64,000 nucleotides of DNA, taken from contig NZ_CP119989.1 of the NCBI RefSeq assembly GCF_029338555.1, positions 124,001-188,000 of the forward strand, read 5' to 3'. The stretch is from Halobaculum marinum. Its GTDB lineage: Archaea > Halobacteriota > Halobacteria > Halobacteriales > Haloferacaceae. Positions 50,617-58,984 of this stretch are shown in pieces. Below the pieces are notes generated by a model. The model was not told where the DNA came from and did not search any database. It saw nothing but the letters and a program-made list of their open reading frames with translations. The translations under genes and the position numbers were made by a program. Each line of letters begins with the position of its first letter. The first letter of the stretch is position 1.

Positions 50617-51654
50617 ATGACCCGCCCAGTCGTCGCGGTCGTCCTCGCCGGCGGCACCGGATCGCGGCTGTACCCCGCCTCGCGGAGCCACCGCCCCAAG
50701 CAGTTCCTCGCGCTCGGCGACGGCGACGACAGCCTCCTCGCGCGCACCGTCGCCCGAACGGGGTTCGCGGACGCGACGCTCGTCGCCACTCGCCCCGAGT
50801 TCGCCGAGGAAGTGCCCGACCACGCCCCTGACGCCGAGGTCGTCGTCGAACCGGCGGGGAAAGACACCGGCCCAGCGATTCTCTACGCGACCCACCGGGC
50901 CCGCGAGGCGGTCGACGGCGACCCCGTGGTCGTCGTCCTCCCCGCCGACCACCACGTGCCAGACGACGCCGCCTTCGAGGCGACGATGGCGCGGGGCGCC
51001 CGGGTCGCCGCCGCGACCGACCGCCTCGTCACCTTCGGCGTCGACCCGACGCGCCCCGCGACCGGGTACGGGTACATCGAACCCGGCGACGGGCGGACGA
51101 GCGACGACGGCGACGCCTTCCACGAGTTGGCCGGCTTCCACGAGAAGCCAGACGCCGACACTGCGGCGAACTACGTCGACGCGGGCTACCGCTGGAACGC
51201 GGGCATCTTCGCGTGGACGCCCGAGGCGCTGTTTCGCGAGGCCAGAGACACCCCACTGGGCCCGCTCGTCGACGAACTCGACGGCAACGACCCCGACCCG
51301 GCCGCCGGCTTCGACGCCGTCGACCCCGTCAGCGTCGACTACGCGGTGATGGAGCGCGCCGAGCGCGCGGCGGTCGTCCCCGCGGACTTCGCGTGGGACG
51401 ACCTGGGCGCGTGGGACGCGCTGGACCGAGTGCTCGACACCGACGCCGCGGGGAACGTCGTCGCCGGCGACGCGCTGGCGGTCGACGCCGCCGACAACGT
51501 CGTGGCGGGCGACGGCGACACCCACGTCTCGCTGGTGGGCGTCGACGGCCTGTGCGTCGTCGCCTACGACGACCGCGTGCTCGTCGTCCCGAAGGCGGCC
51601 GCCCAACGGGTGCGCGACGCGGTGGCCGAACTGAAAGAACGCGACGAGTTCTGA
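50617..51654 (+). CDS. Mannose-1-phosphate guanylyltransferase-type nucleotidyltransferase
   Basis: This 345-residue enzyme has the pyrophosphorylase signature VVLAGGTGSRLYPASRSHRP-K-QFL, EPAGKDTGPAILYA, VLPADHHV and GYRWNAGIFAWTPEAL. It makes GDP-mannose (or a related NDP-sugar) from a sugar 1-phosphate and GTP, supplying glycosylation. It lacks the fused mannose-6-phosphate isomerase domain of bacterial ManC. ATG 50617 gives the conserved start. It lies 61 bases after the cupin gene on the same strand. Confidence 0.9.
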   Translation: MTRPVVAVVLAGGTGSRLYPASRSHRPKQFLALGDGDDSLLARTVARTGFADATLVATRPEFAEEVPDHAPDAEVVVEPAGKDTGPAILYATHRAREAVDGDPVVVVLPADHHVPDDAAFEATMARGARVAAATDRLVTFGVDPTRPATGYGYIEPGDGRTSDDGDAFHELAGFHEKPDADTAANYVDAGYRWNAGIFAWTPEALFREARDTPLGPLVDELDGNDPDPAAGFDAVDPVSVDYAVMERAERAAVVPADFAWDDLGAWDALDRVLDTDAAGNVVAGDALAVDAADNVVAGDGDTHVSLVGVDGLCVVAYDDRVLVVPKAAAQRVRDAVAELKERDEF

Positions 51655-51666
51655 GGGGCTGGCTGT

Positions 51667-52449
51667 CTACGAGCGCAAGGTCCCGCCGTCGACGGGGAGC
51701 GCGGTGCCGGTGACGAACGACGCGCGCTCGGAGGCGAGGAACGCGACCACGTCACCCAACTCCCGCGGGTCGCCGATGCGGTCCAGCGGGATGTCGTCGG
51801 CCCAGTCCGCGAGTCCCTCATCGTAGCTGTCGACCTCGCCGCGGTCGATGGCGTCCTCGATCAGTTCCTCGATCCGCGCCGTCTCGTGAGCCCCCGGGAG
51901 CACCGCGTTCGCGCGAACGTCCGGCGCCCACTCCCGCGATATCGTCTTCACGAGGCCGATCACCGTCCGGCGGACGGCGTTCGAGAGCACGAGGCCGTCG
52001 ATAGCCTCGCGGACTGAGGTCGAGGTGATGCACGTCACGGTGCCGGCGTTGCTCTCCGTGAGGTGGGGGCGCGCCTCGCGGAGCGTCCAGACGGCGCTCA
52101 TCACGAGCGTGTCGAACGCGCCGCGCCACTGGTCGTCGGTCGTCTCGTCGAACGTGCCCGGCGGGACGCCCCCCGCGCTGGTGACGACGTGGTCGAGACC
52201 GCCGAACTCCGCGACGGTCGCCTCGACGAGCGCAGCCACGTCCTCGCGGTCGGTCACGTCCGCTTCGACGGTGAGGACGGCACCGGGGGCGTCCGCGAGG
52301 GCTTCCTCGGCCTCGTCGAGGCGTGCCGGGGTTCGGCCGCACACCACGACGTTCGCGCCCTCGGTCGCCAGCGACGCCGCCGCCGCGAAGCCGAGGCCGC
52401 TCGAACTCGCCGTCACCAGCGCCGTCTCGTCGTCGAGTCGCAGGTCCAT
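51667..52449 (-). CDS. Short-chain dehydrogenase/reductase with unusual active site
   Basis: This 260-residue Rossmann protein has the cofactor motif TASSSGLGFAAAASLA (TGxxxGxG type), VVCGRTP and TSAGGVPP (NAG-like). The usual YxxxK catalytic pair is replaced in VLSNAVRRTVIGLVKT: position Tyr is Ser/Leu and the Lys aligns with Arg. This LSNxxR variant occurs in an SDR branch, and activity may depend on alternative residues or be lost. Convergent with the guanylyltransferase, 12 bases apart. Confidence 0.85.
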   Translation of the reverse strand: MDLRLDDETALVTASSSGLGFAAAASLATEGANVVVCGRTPARLDEAEEALADAPGAVLTVEADVTDREDVAALVEATVAEFGGLDHVVTSAGGVPPGTFDETTDDQWRGAFDTLVMSAVWTLREARPHLTESNAGTVTCITSTSVREAIDGLVLSNAVRRTVIGLVKTISREWAPDVRANAVLPGAHETARIEELIEDAIDRGEVDSYDEGLADWADDIPLDRIGDPRELGDVVAFLASERASFVTGTALPVDGGTLRS

Positions 52450-52515
52450 ACCGGCGACTCCGTCGGCGAGCACAAAAAGCCGCCACCACCGGAACGCGCT
52501 GCGGGGACCGTGAGG

Positions 52516-52995
52516 CTACTCCGAGCGACGGACCCGGACGGTGCCCGCGCTGGTGATGCCGACGAAGATGGGGGCGACGACCTCGCGGCCCTGCACGGCG
52601 TCGCCCGCGTGGTCGCTCACGAGTTTCATCAGGTCAGGGGCGGTGTGGTTCACCTTCACCTCGGCGTCGTCGCAGGCGTCGTAGACGCGGTCCGGCACGT
52701 CGTAGAGGTCGGTGCCAGCTTCGATCTCGATCCGGACCGGCGCCGACAGCGCCTCGGCGAACGCGACCGTCTCGCGGGCCTTCTCGACGTTGTCGCGTGC
52801 CGACGACTCGACGCTCGACACGTTCGCGCGGGAGGTGCCCAACAACTCGGCGATGTCCGCCTGCCTCACGTTGCGCTCGCGCAGCGCCAACACCTCGGCC
52901 TGCCGACGGGTGAGCACGCTGCGCTCGGCGTCGAAGCCGGCACGGTCGAGCAACTCGGCGACGTCGACCGCGTCGAGACTCCCCTCGTCTGCCAT
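52516..52995 (-). CDS. Tfx-family DNA-binding protein
   Basis: This 159-residue regulator has an N-terminal HTH (ERSVLTRRQAEVLALRERN then VRQADIAELLGTSRANVSSV) and a C-terminal Tfx domain (PVRIEIEAGTDLYDVPDRVY). The archetype is the methanogen Tfx; haloarchaeal paralogues are common with unknown targets. Start is ATG 52995; the upstream open frame is Arg-rich and antisense to the neighbour. Confidence 0.9.
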   Translation of the reverse strand: MADEGSLDAVDVAELLDRAGFDAERSVLTRRQAEVLALRERNVRQADIAELLGTSRANVSSVESSARDNVEKARETVAFAEALSAPVRIEIEAGTDLYDVPDRVYDACDDAEVKVNHTAPDLMKLVSDHAGDAVQGREVVAPIFVGITSAGTVRVRRSE

Positions 52996-53068
52996 ACCCG
53001 ACCTGTGACCCGGGCGCACAAAAAGCATAGTACGGACTGTCCAGCCGCGGCCCCGGGACGGGGTCGTC

Positions 53069-53524
53069 CTACGATCCCCAGAAGTTGTCGCGCGAACCGA
53101 GTCGCTCGCGGCGCGACTGCGGCTCCTCCTGGGTGTCGTCGGTCGCGTCCACGTCGGCTTCTGCGTCGCCCTCACCCTCCGCGTCCTCGTCGGGCAGGCG
53201 CTCGACGATGTGCTTGGCCTTCGCGTGGTTCTGCTTCACCCGGTCGATCCGGACGATGGCGCGGGCGGGCGGGAGCAGGCCGTCGACCATCACGATGAAG
53301 CCGTCCTCCGTCCGGCCGACGCCGGCGCCGCTCTCGTGGATGTCGTCGACCTCGACGACGACCTCTTCGCCGGGCTTCACGGGCTGCTGCTTCAGGTCCG
53401 AGATCGGCATGTTGTACTCGTTACACCACTCGGCGCCGCCGCGGTCGCCGTAGTGTTGACATCCCATCCCCGCGATCCGTTCGGAGAATCGGGGGCAGTC
53501 ATCAGCGAGTGGACAGTCCGCCAT
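53069..53524 (-). CDS. TRAM domain protein with N-terminal Cys cluster
   Basis: This 151-residue protein has four Cys in the first 35 residues (DCPLADDCPRFSER, GMGCQHYG, AEWCNEY), suggesting zinc or Fe-S binding, then a TRAM (OB-like RNA-binding) domain: PVKPGEEVVVEVDDIHESGA, GVGRTEDGFIVMVDG and IVRIDRVKQNHAKAKHIVE. An acidic tail follows. TRAM proteins in archaea act as RNA chaperones. The Cys segment is an addition compared with the minimal TRAM protein. Confidence 0.88.
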   Translation of the reverse strand: MADCPLADDCPRFSERIAGMGCQHYGDRGGAEWCNEYNMPISDLKQQPVKPGEEVVVEVDDIHESGAGVGRTEDGFIVMVDGLLPPARAIVRIDRVKQNHAKAKHIVERLPDEDAEGEGDAEADVDATDDTQEEPQSRRERLGSRDNFWGS

Positions 53525-53655
53525 GGCGGAGGCTACCTCCGGCACCGCCTAAACGCTTCCGTCTGGGGGTATCCCACACGCCGTGGCCCGAACCACCCGA
53601 CTGCGAGGGAGTCGCCCCGACTCGGCGAGGGGGTTTTGGTCGGCGCCCACGTACG

Positions 53656-54348
53656 ATGGCCGTGAACCGCCGCGCCCCGGAACTGGCCCTCGTCTCCGGC
53701 TTCCTGCTGGCGCTGCCGATTGCGGCGTTCGTCCTGTGGGCGATGGGTGACGTGACGGGGGCGCTGCTCGCCGGCGTCGGACTCCTCTACCCGTTCGGGC
53801 TGTACGCGGTGTACCACGACGACGATCCGACGACGGTGCTGCCGACCCGTGTCGTCGCCGGAGTCGGGACGGTCGCCGGCCTCGTGCTACTCGCTGACGC
53901 GCTCGCGACGGCCGACGGGCAAGTCGCGACGGCGGCGCTGCGCGGGACGTTCCTCGGACTTCTCGTGGCCGCCCCGACGTGGGCGTACGCCGTCGTGTAC
54001 ACGCCCGCACGACGGCTCCCAGAGGGGCGCATCCTCCTCCTCGCGGGCGGCGTCGCCGGCGCGGCGCTGCTGCTCGCCGGATTGCTCGTCGGTACGGCGT
54101 TCGGGGCCGCCTCGGCGCTGTTGCTGTGGGTGCTCGGTGCGCTCGCGGCCCGCGCTGCCGGCTTCTACGCGCCCGAGGACACTCGATTGATCGCCGTCGG
54201 TGTCGGCGTCGTCGCAGGCGTCGCCGTCCTGTTCGCGGCGCTCCTGGCTGGCGCGGTGTCGGCGGCGGCGATGCTGTCGGCGGTGGCGCTCGCGCTCGCG
54301 CCCGCCGTCTACTACGGGCTGACGGTGGAGACGGCGTCGTTCGAGTAG
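53656..54348 (+). CDS. Polytopic membrane protein of unknown function
   Basis: This 230-residue Ala/Leu/Val-rich protein has about seven hydrophobic helices with no conserved catalytic or ligand residues visible. The ATG at 53656 was chosen because it precedes the first helix (LALVSGFLLALPIAAFVLWA). It is divergent from the TRAM gene and followed by a 72-bp tandem repeat. Confidence 0.7.
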   Translation: MAVNRRAPELALVSGFLLALPIAAFVLWAMGDVTGALLAGVGLLYPFGLYAVYHDDDPTTVLPTRVVAGVGTVAGLVLLADALATADGQVATAALRGTFLGLLVAAPTWAYAVVYTPARRLPEGRILLLAGGVAGAALLLAGLLVGTAFGAASALLLWVLGALAARAAGFYAPEDTRLIAVGVGVVAGVAVLFAALLAGAVSAAAMLSAVALALAPAVYYGLTVETASFE

Positions 54349-54691
54349 TGCGAGGCCGAGCGAAGCGAGGCCTCGCCCATCGGCGGCGAGGTCATCGGGC
54401 CGAGCCGCCCACGGAGGCACCCCATGGCCGAGCGAAGCGAGGCCTCAACCATCGGCGGCGAGGTCCCCGGGCCGAGCCGCCCACGGATGCACCTCAGGGC
54501 CGAGCGGAGCGAGGCCTCGACACAACGACGACCAACGCCGCCGCTACCGACCAGTGTGGCTGACAGGTGACCCCGCTCGCGGCGTCGTAACGCGCCGTCG
54601 GGCCACACACCCGCTGCCCGGCGCGCCGTCGGACTCAGCGCATCGAGGCAGGTGGTCCCGTCTTTATACAAGAACGTTCGCCGCCGACCAC
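54349..54691. other. 343-base intergenic region with repeats and a lone TATA-like element
   Basis: Beyond the tandem repeat lies GC-rich DNA without a gene. A TTTATAC sequence near 54662-54668 reads as TATA-like on either strand; read leftward it would start an RNA across the repeats about 27 bases downstream. This is not enough to call an RNA gene. Confidence 0.4.
54354..54520. repeat. 72-bp tandem repeat, about 2.3 copies
   Basis: Copies start at 54354, 54426 and 54498; each begins GGCCGAGCGAAGCGAGGCCTC (third copy has GAGCGGAG) and includes CATCGGCGGCGAGGTC and GGGCCGAGCCGCCCACGGA. The third copy is truncated after about 23 bases. Each contains GGCC...GGCC inverted arms able to form hairpins. 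On the minus strand the unit is 24 codons long, but no credible start precedes it. Confidence 0.9.
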
Positions 54692-55162
54692 TCAGAGGAA
54701 CTCCGCCACGTCGGAGTACCACATGTCGTGCTCGTCGACGCGGTCGACGCGCTCGGCGATGTCGACGGCGAGCGCGTGCCAACAGCGCTCGTCGGGGTCG
54801 GAGGTGTCGAGGTTGTACGTCGCGTCCTGACAGTCACAGCCGCCGCCCTCGACGAGGTGTTCGGTGCGGTAGCCGACGACGACGGTGAAGTCGCGGTACC
54901 CCTTCACGCGCCCCTCCGCGACGGCCTCGATGGCCCGGCGGCCACGGTCGCCGTGGGTGTCGATGATCTCGCGGACGACCTGTGGGCGGAGTTCGCCGAC
55001 GGCGGCGAGGGCGGCGCGCCAGTCGTCCGCCGCGAAGGCGGCGAGCGCCTCGGCGTCGAGGTCGGCATCGGCGTCCGCGGTGGCGTCGTCGGTCCCATCG
55101 GCGTCGCCGGCGCCGTCGCTTCCGGGAGCCCGCGTCTGGTCCTCGCCGTCGCCCTGCGTCAC
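54692..55162 (-). CDS. SWIM-type zinc-finger protein
   Basis: This 156-residue protein has an acidic N-terminus, a helical middle ([20 protein letters not shown]) and a C-terminal SWIM zinc finger: Cys-x-Cys in [12 protein letters not shown] and Cys-x-His in [19 protein letters not shown] fingers bind DNA or proteins. It stands divergent from trm1. Whether it acts with any neighbour is unknown. Confidence 0.85.
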   Translation of the reverse strand: MTQGDGEDQTRAPGSDGAGDADGTDDATADADADLDAEALAAFAADDWRAALAAVGELRPQVVREIIDTHGDRGRRAIEAVAEGRVKGYRDFTVVVGYRTEHLVEGGGCDCQDATYNLDTSDPDERCWHALAVDIAERVDRVDEHDMWYSDVAEFL

Positions 55163-55283
55163 GTCGCTGTCGTTGGCGTGGCCGTGGCAAAACGCTTCGG
55201 ACAGGCGCGGTCGCTGTGAGGGCGGGGGCGCTCAGCGCGGCGATCCACCGGCGTTAAACGCGCGGGCGGCGCACGTCGAGCAA

Positions 55284-56399
55284 ATGGAGGTCACGGAGGG
55301 CGGCGTCACCGTCGAAGTCGAGGACGCGCGCGACGGCGCCAGCGAGGGACGCGCCGACGAGGTGTTCTACAACCCGAAGATGGAGTTGAACCGCGACGTG
55401 ACCGTCGCCGTCCTCCGGGCGTACGCCGAGCGCGAACCGCGCGCGGAGACGTACCTCGACGCGATGGCCGCCTCGGGCGTCCGCGCGACCCGAGCGGCCG
55501 CCGAGGGGTACGACGTCACCGCCGCCGACGTCGACGAGGACGCCGTCGCGCTCGCCGAGCGGAACCTCGCGGACTACGGTGGAGAGGCCGTCCAGCGCGA
55601 CGCCAACGCCCTGCTCCACGAGGGCTTCTACGACGTCGTCGACGTCGACCCGTACGGCTCGCCGATGCCGTTCGTCGACGCGGCGGTCGCGGGGACGCGC
55701 AACCTCCTGTGTGTCACCGCGACCGACACCGCGCCGCTGTGTGGTGCCCACTTCGAGTCGGGTGTCCGCCGCTACGACACGGTCCCGCGCAACACCGAGT
55801 ACCACCCCGAGATGGGCCTGCGCGTCCTGATCGGCGCGCTCGTGCGCCGCGCCGCCTGCCGCGACAAGGCCGCCGTCCCGATCTGTTCGCACGTCTCGCG
55901 CCACTACGCCCGGACGTACCTCGAACTGGAGGCGAACGCGACGGAGGCGAACGCCGCGCTGGAGCAGTTGGGGTTCGTCCACCACTGCCAGGACTGTCTC
56001 GAACGCGCCCACGAGTTCGGTCGCCTCCCCGACGTGCCCGACGAGTGCCCCGACTGCGGGTCGCGCCGCGTCGTCACCGCCGGTCCGATCTGGCTCGGTC
56101 CGGTCGCCGACGCCGACTTCACCCGGCGAGTCGCCGACGAGGTGACCGACGACATGGGCGAGGCGAAGCGGGCCCGGTCGATGCTGGAGACGGTCGCCGA
56201 CGAGTTGGACACGCCCACCCACTACGACCAGCACCGCCTGTACAAGCAGTGGAGTCGTCCTGCCATCGGGATGGACGAGTTCGTCGCCGCCTTGCGCGAG
56301 GCCGGCTTCGACGCCGCCCGCGCTCACTACTCCGGCACCGCGTTCAAGACGGACGCGACCGTCGCCGAGATGCGCGACGTGACCGCCGACCTCGGCTGA
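55284..56399 (+). CDS. trm1: tRNA (guanine26-N2)-dimethyltransferase Trm1
   Basis: This 371-residue SAM-dependent enzyme has [16 protein letters not shown], motif [14 protein letters not shown], the acceptor-side [12 protein letters not shown] motif and zinc-binding Cys pairs ([13 protein letters not shown] and [10 protein letters not shown]). It modifies G26 between the D and anticodon stems of tRNA. The C-terminal domain (from about 270) is complete. Start ATG 55284 precedes the conserved N-terminal strand. Confidence 0.94.
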   Translation: MEVTEGGVTVEVEDARDGASEGRADEVFYNPKMELNRDVTVAVLRAYAEREPRAETYLDAMAASGVRATRAAAEGYDVTAADVDEDAVALAERNLADYGGEAVQRDANALLHEGFYDVVDVDPYGSPMPFVDAAVAGTRNLLCVTATDTAPLCGAHFESGVRRYDTVPRNTEYHPEMGLRVLIGALVRRAACRDKAAVPICSHVSRHYARTYLELEANATEANAALEQLGFVHHCQDCLERAHEFGRLPDVPDECPDCGSRRVVTAGPIWLGPVADADFTRRVADEVTDDMGEAKRARSMLETVADELDTPTHYDQHRLYKQWSRPAIGMDEFVAALREAGFDAARAHYSGTAFKTDATVAEMRDVTADLG

Positions 56400-56463
56400 C
56401 CGCGCTCCCGTCACGGGGAAACCCACCCGTGCGCTTTTCTCTCGCTCGCGAGAACAGTCGGTC

Positions 56464-57366
56464 GTGGGTCCCGAACAGACCGCAGAGGGCGGCGCCGTCA
56501 CGCGAGCCGTCGCGGCAGCGCGCGCGGTCGCGAGCCTGACCAGCGACCGGAACGTGACGTTCCTCGCCGCCAGCGTCGCGTACTACGCGTTCGTCTCGCT
56601 GTTGCCGGCGGCCGCGCTCGCGCTCGTCGTCGCCGTGTGGGTCGGCGGCGACGAGCTCGCGGCGACGGTCGTCGCGGCGAGCGCCGGCGTCCTGACCGAG
56701 ACCGGCCAGCAGTTGTTGATCGACGCGCTCTCCGGATCTGGCGCGGGGTCGGTGACGCTCATCAGCCTGCCGCTGACGCTGTGGGGCGCGCTGAAGGTGC
56801 TCCGCGGCCTCGACATCGCGTTCACGCAGGTGTACGGCGGGATGAAGACGGAGGGGCTCGCCAACCAACTGCGCGACGCGCTCGTCGTCACCGGGAGCGT
56901 CGGCGGCAGCTTCCTCGCGATGGTCGTGCTCGGCAGCGTCGTCGCCGCGGTGGACATCGGCCCGGTTGGGAGAGTCGTCGGCCTCCTCACGCTGCCCGCA
57001 CTGCTCACGATCGCGTTCCTCCCGATGTACTACGTGTTCCCCGGCGTGGAGATGACGATCCGTGAGGCGATTCCGGGCGCCGTGTTCGCGGGCGTCGGCT
57101 GGTCGGTGCTTCAGGGCGTCTTTCAGGCGTACGTCGAGTTCCAGACCGCACGCGGCGGCGGTCAGGCGGCGCTGTACGGGACGCTCGGCGCCGTCCTCCT
57201 GCTCGTGTCGTTCCTCTACTTCGGGGCGACGCTCGTGTTGGTGGGGGCGGTGCTCAACGCTGTCTTGGCCGGCGACGACCGCCACGACGGCGACGCGACC
57301 GCCGGATCCGGCGGGGGCGGCGTGGCAGACCGGCAAGGTAAAGGGACGGACGCGCGTGCGAAGTGA
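56464..57366 (+). CDS. YihY/BrkB-family membrane protein
   Basis: This 300-residue protein has six hydrophobic helices, with family landmarks NVTFLAASVAYYAFVSLLPA at the N-terminus and IREAIPGAVFAGVGWSVLQ before the fifth helix, then YGTLGAVLLLVSFLYFGA. Function is unknown; formerly annotated as RNase BN. Start GTG 56464 fits. It ends 3 bases before the next gene, forming a three-gene cluster with that and the PAP2 gene. Confidence 0.87.
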   Translation: MGPEQTAEGGAVTRAVAAARAVASLTSDRNVTFLAASVAYYAFVSLLPAAALALVVAVWVGGDELAATVVAASAGVLTETGQQLLIDALSGSGAGSVTLISLPLTLWGALKVLRGLDIAFTQVYGGMKTEGLANQLRDALVVTGSVGGSFLAMVVLGSVVAAVDIGPVGRVVGLLTLPALLTIAFLPMYYVFPGVEMTIREAIPGAVFAGVGWSVLQGVFQAYVEFQTARGGGQAALYGTLGAVLLLVSFLYFGATLVLVGAVLNAVLAGDDRHDGDATAGSGGGGVADRQGKGTDARAK

Positions 57367-57369
57367 CGA

Positions 57370-57789
57370 ATGAGCGGCGACACCGCGGACGCCGGGGCGG
57401 ACGCCGGGGGCGACGAGGCCGACGGCCGGCCGGCGCCCGACATCGAGGAGTTGGAGGGACGCGTCGCCGAACTCCGGGCCGACCTCGACGCCATCGACGA
57501 CCGGACGGTGAAGAAGCCGGCGCTGGAGGCCGAACTGAAACGGTACGTCCGTCGCCGGATGCGGCGCGGCCACGCCCGTGGGTGGGGGCCGTATCTCGTG
57601 CTCCTGTACGGCACCGTGATGACCCTCGGGGCGTTCTACTTCCTCGACGGGTGGTTCGCCATCGGCGCGATGATCGTGTTGTTCCTGTCGACGCTGGGGC
57701 TGTACACCCTGTTCGTCCTCGTCGGCGTCGGCCTGAACGTCGTCGAGGTGCCCGGGCGAGCCATCGACGCCGTCCGGGACCGGCGCTGA
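57370..57789 (+). CDS. Small coiled-coil membrane protein
   Basis: This encodes 139 residues: an acidic N-terminus, a short coiled coil (IEELEGRVAELRADLDAID), a basic stretch (KRYVRRRMRRGHARGWG) and two hydrophobic helices (about 76-98 and 100-125). No known family. It sits in a probable operon between YihY and PAP2 genes with gaps of 3 and 9 bases. Confidence 0.7.
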   Translation: MSGDTADAGADAGGDEADGRPAPDIEELEGRVAELRADLDAIDDRTVKKPALEAELKRYVRRRMRRGHARGWGPYLVLLYGTVMTLGAFYFLDGWFAIGAMIVLFLSTLGLYTLFVLVGVGLNVVEVPGRAIDAVRDRR

Positions 57790-57798
57790 GGTGACCCG

Positions 57799-58848
57799 AT
57801 GTCCGACCACGGGCTGATCACCGGGTCCACACTCCCGCTGCCGGAGTGGCTCGTCGCCGTCGCCGCGGTCCTCACCCAACTCGGCGACGCGTGGTTCCTC
57901 TACCTGGGGCTGGGGCTCCTCTACTGGCTCGGCGACCGCCGGCTGGCGGCCAACCCCCGCCGCGTCGGCGCGACGCTCATCGCCGTCGGCCTCGGCGCGC
58001 TCGCGATCACAGTCGGCCTCAAGAGCCTGTTCGCGTTCGGCCGCCCGCCGGGCGCCGGGGAGGCGGTCGCCCCGCTGTGGCTCCCCGCAGTCGCCGCCGA
58101 CGCCTACGCGAGCGCCGCCACCGGCGACGGCTTCTCGTTCCCCTCCGGCCACGCAATCGGGGCGACGATGGTGTACGGCGGCCTCGCCACCTTCCTCGAC
58201 GTGTGGGACCGCCGCACCCGCCTGCGCGTCGCGAGCGTCGTTATCGGCGTCGTCGCGCTCACCCGGGTCGTGCTCGGCGTCCACTACGTCGTCGACGTGG
58301 TCGTCGGCGTCGCCGTCGGTGTCGGCGGCCTGCACCTGTTCCAGCGCGTCGCCCGCTCGGGCTTCCGTCCCCACCCCGACCGGGCGTTCTTCCTCGCCGC
58401 GGGCCTCGGATTGGTCGCGACCGCGGTCGCCGCCGTCGGCGGCCACGGCGCGGAGGTGCTGGAGGGGAGTATCGCGCTCGGCGGCGGCCTCGGCGGCTAC
58501 CTCGTCTGGCGACTGCGCGGCACCGAGACCGCCCCCGTCGGGCGCCTCGACACCGTCGTCGGCCTCGGTGTGATCGCCGTGGTGTTCGGCTCCGCCTACG
58601 GCGTCGCCTCGCTGGGCCTGCCGTACGTGTTCGGCGTCGTCCCCGACACCACGCCGTTTCGCCTGCTTGCGGTGCTCCCGCTGTCATTCGTCGGCGTCGC
58701 GGTCATCGTCGCGTGGCCGACGCTCGTGAGCAAGGTGCGCGAGACGCGGACGCGCGAGGAGGCGGCGTCGGAGGCGGAGGCGGTCGCCGACCTCATCACC
58801 GAGGCCGAGTCGGTCGGTGTGGACGACGAGGACGAGGACGCGGCGTAA
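57799..58848 (+). CDS. PAP2-superfamily phosphatase
   Basis: This 349-residue membrane enzyme has the three phosphatase motifs: KSLFAFGRPPG (KxxxxxxRP), FPSGHAIG (PSGH) and TRVVLGVHYVVDVVVG (SRxxxxxHxxxD type, with Thr in place of Ser). It dephosphorylates lipid or polyprenyl phosphates, so it may recycle a lipid carrier. A C-terminal membrane half (from about 200) and an acidic tail are additional. Last gene of a three-gene cluster. Confidence 0.9.
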   Translation: MSDHGLITGSTLPLPEWLVAVAAVLTQLGDAWFLYLGLGLLYWLGDRRLAANPRRVGATLIAVGLGALAITVGLKSLFAFGRPPGAGEAVAPLWLPAVAADAYASAATGDGFSFPSGHAIGATMVYGGLATFLDVWDRRTRLRVASVVIGVVALTRVVLGVHYVVDVVVGVAVGVGGLHLFQRVARSGFRPHPDRAFFLAAGLGLVATAVAAVGGHGAEVLEGSIALGGGLGGYLVWRLRGTETAPVGRLDTVVGLGVIAVVFGSAYGVASLGLPYVFGVVPDTTPFRLLAVLPLSFVGVAVIVAWPTLVSKVRETRTREEAASEAEAVADLITEAESVGVDDEDEDAA

Positions 58849-58984
58849 CCGACTTCCTCACCCGCCGCGGTTGCGTGGCGGCTCGGCGCTCAGCGGGCGC
58901 GGCAGGTCTGTATGCCACGACGGCGGGGCGGCCGCTGTCGAAGGCGGCGCGCGAAAGAAGGTGCGGGACGGAGTGGGGCGACGC

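Noticed and set aside
54312-54782. Open frame across the 72-bp repeats with 24-residue repeated protein
   Set aside because: It overlaps the SWIM gene, has no plausible start after the TATA-like element, and the translated composition is Arg-rich like other shadows.
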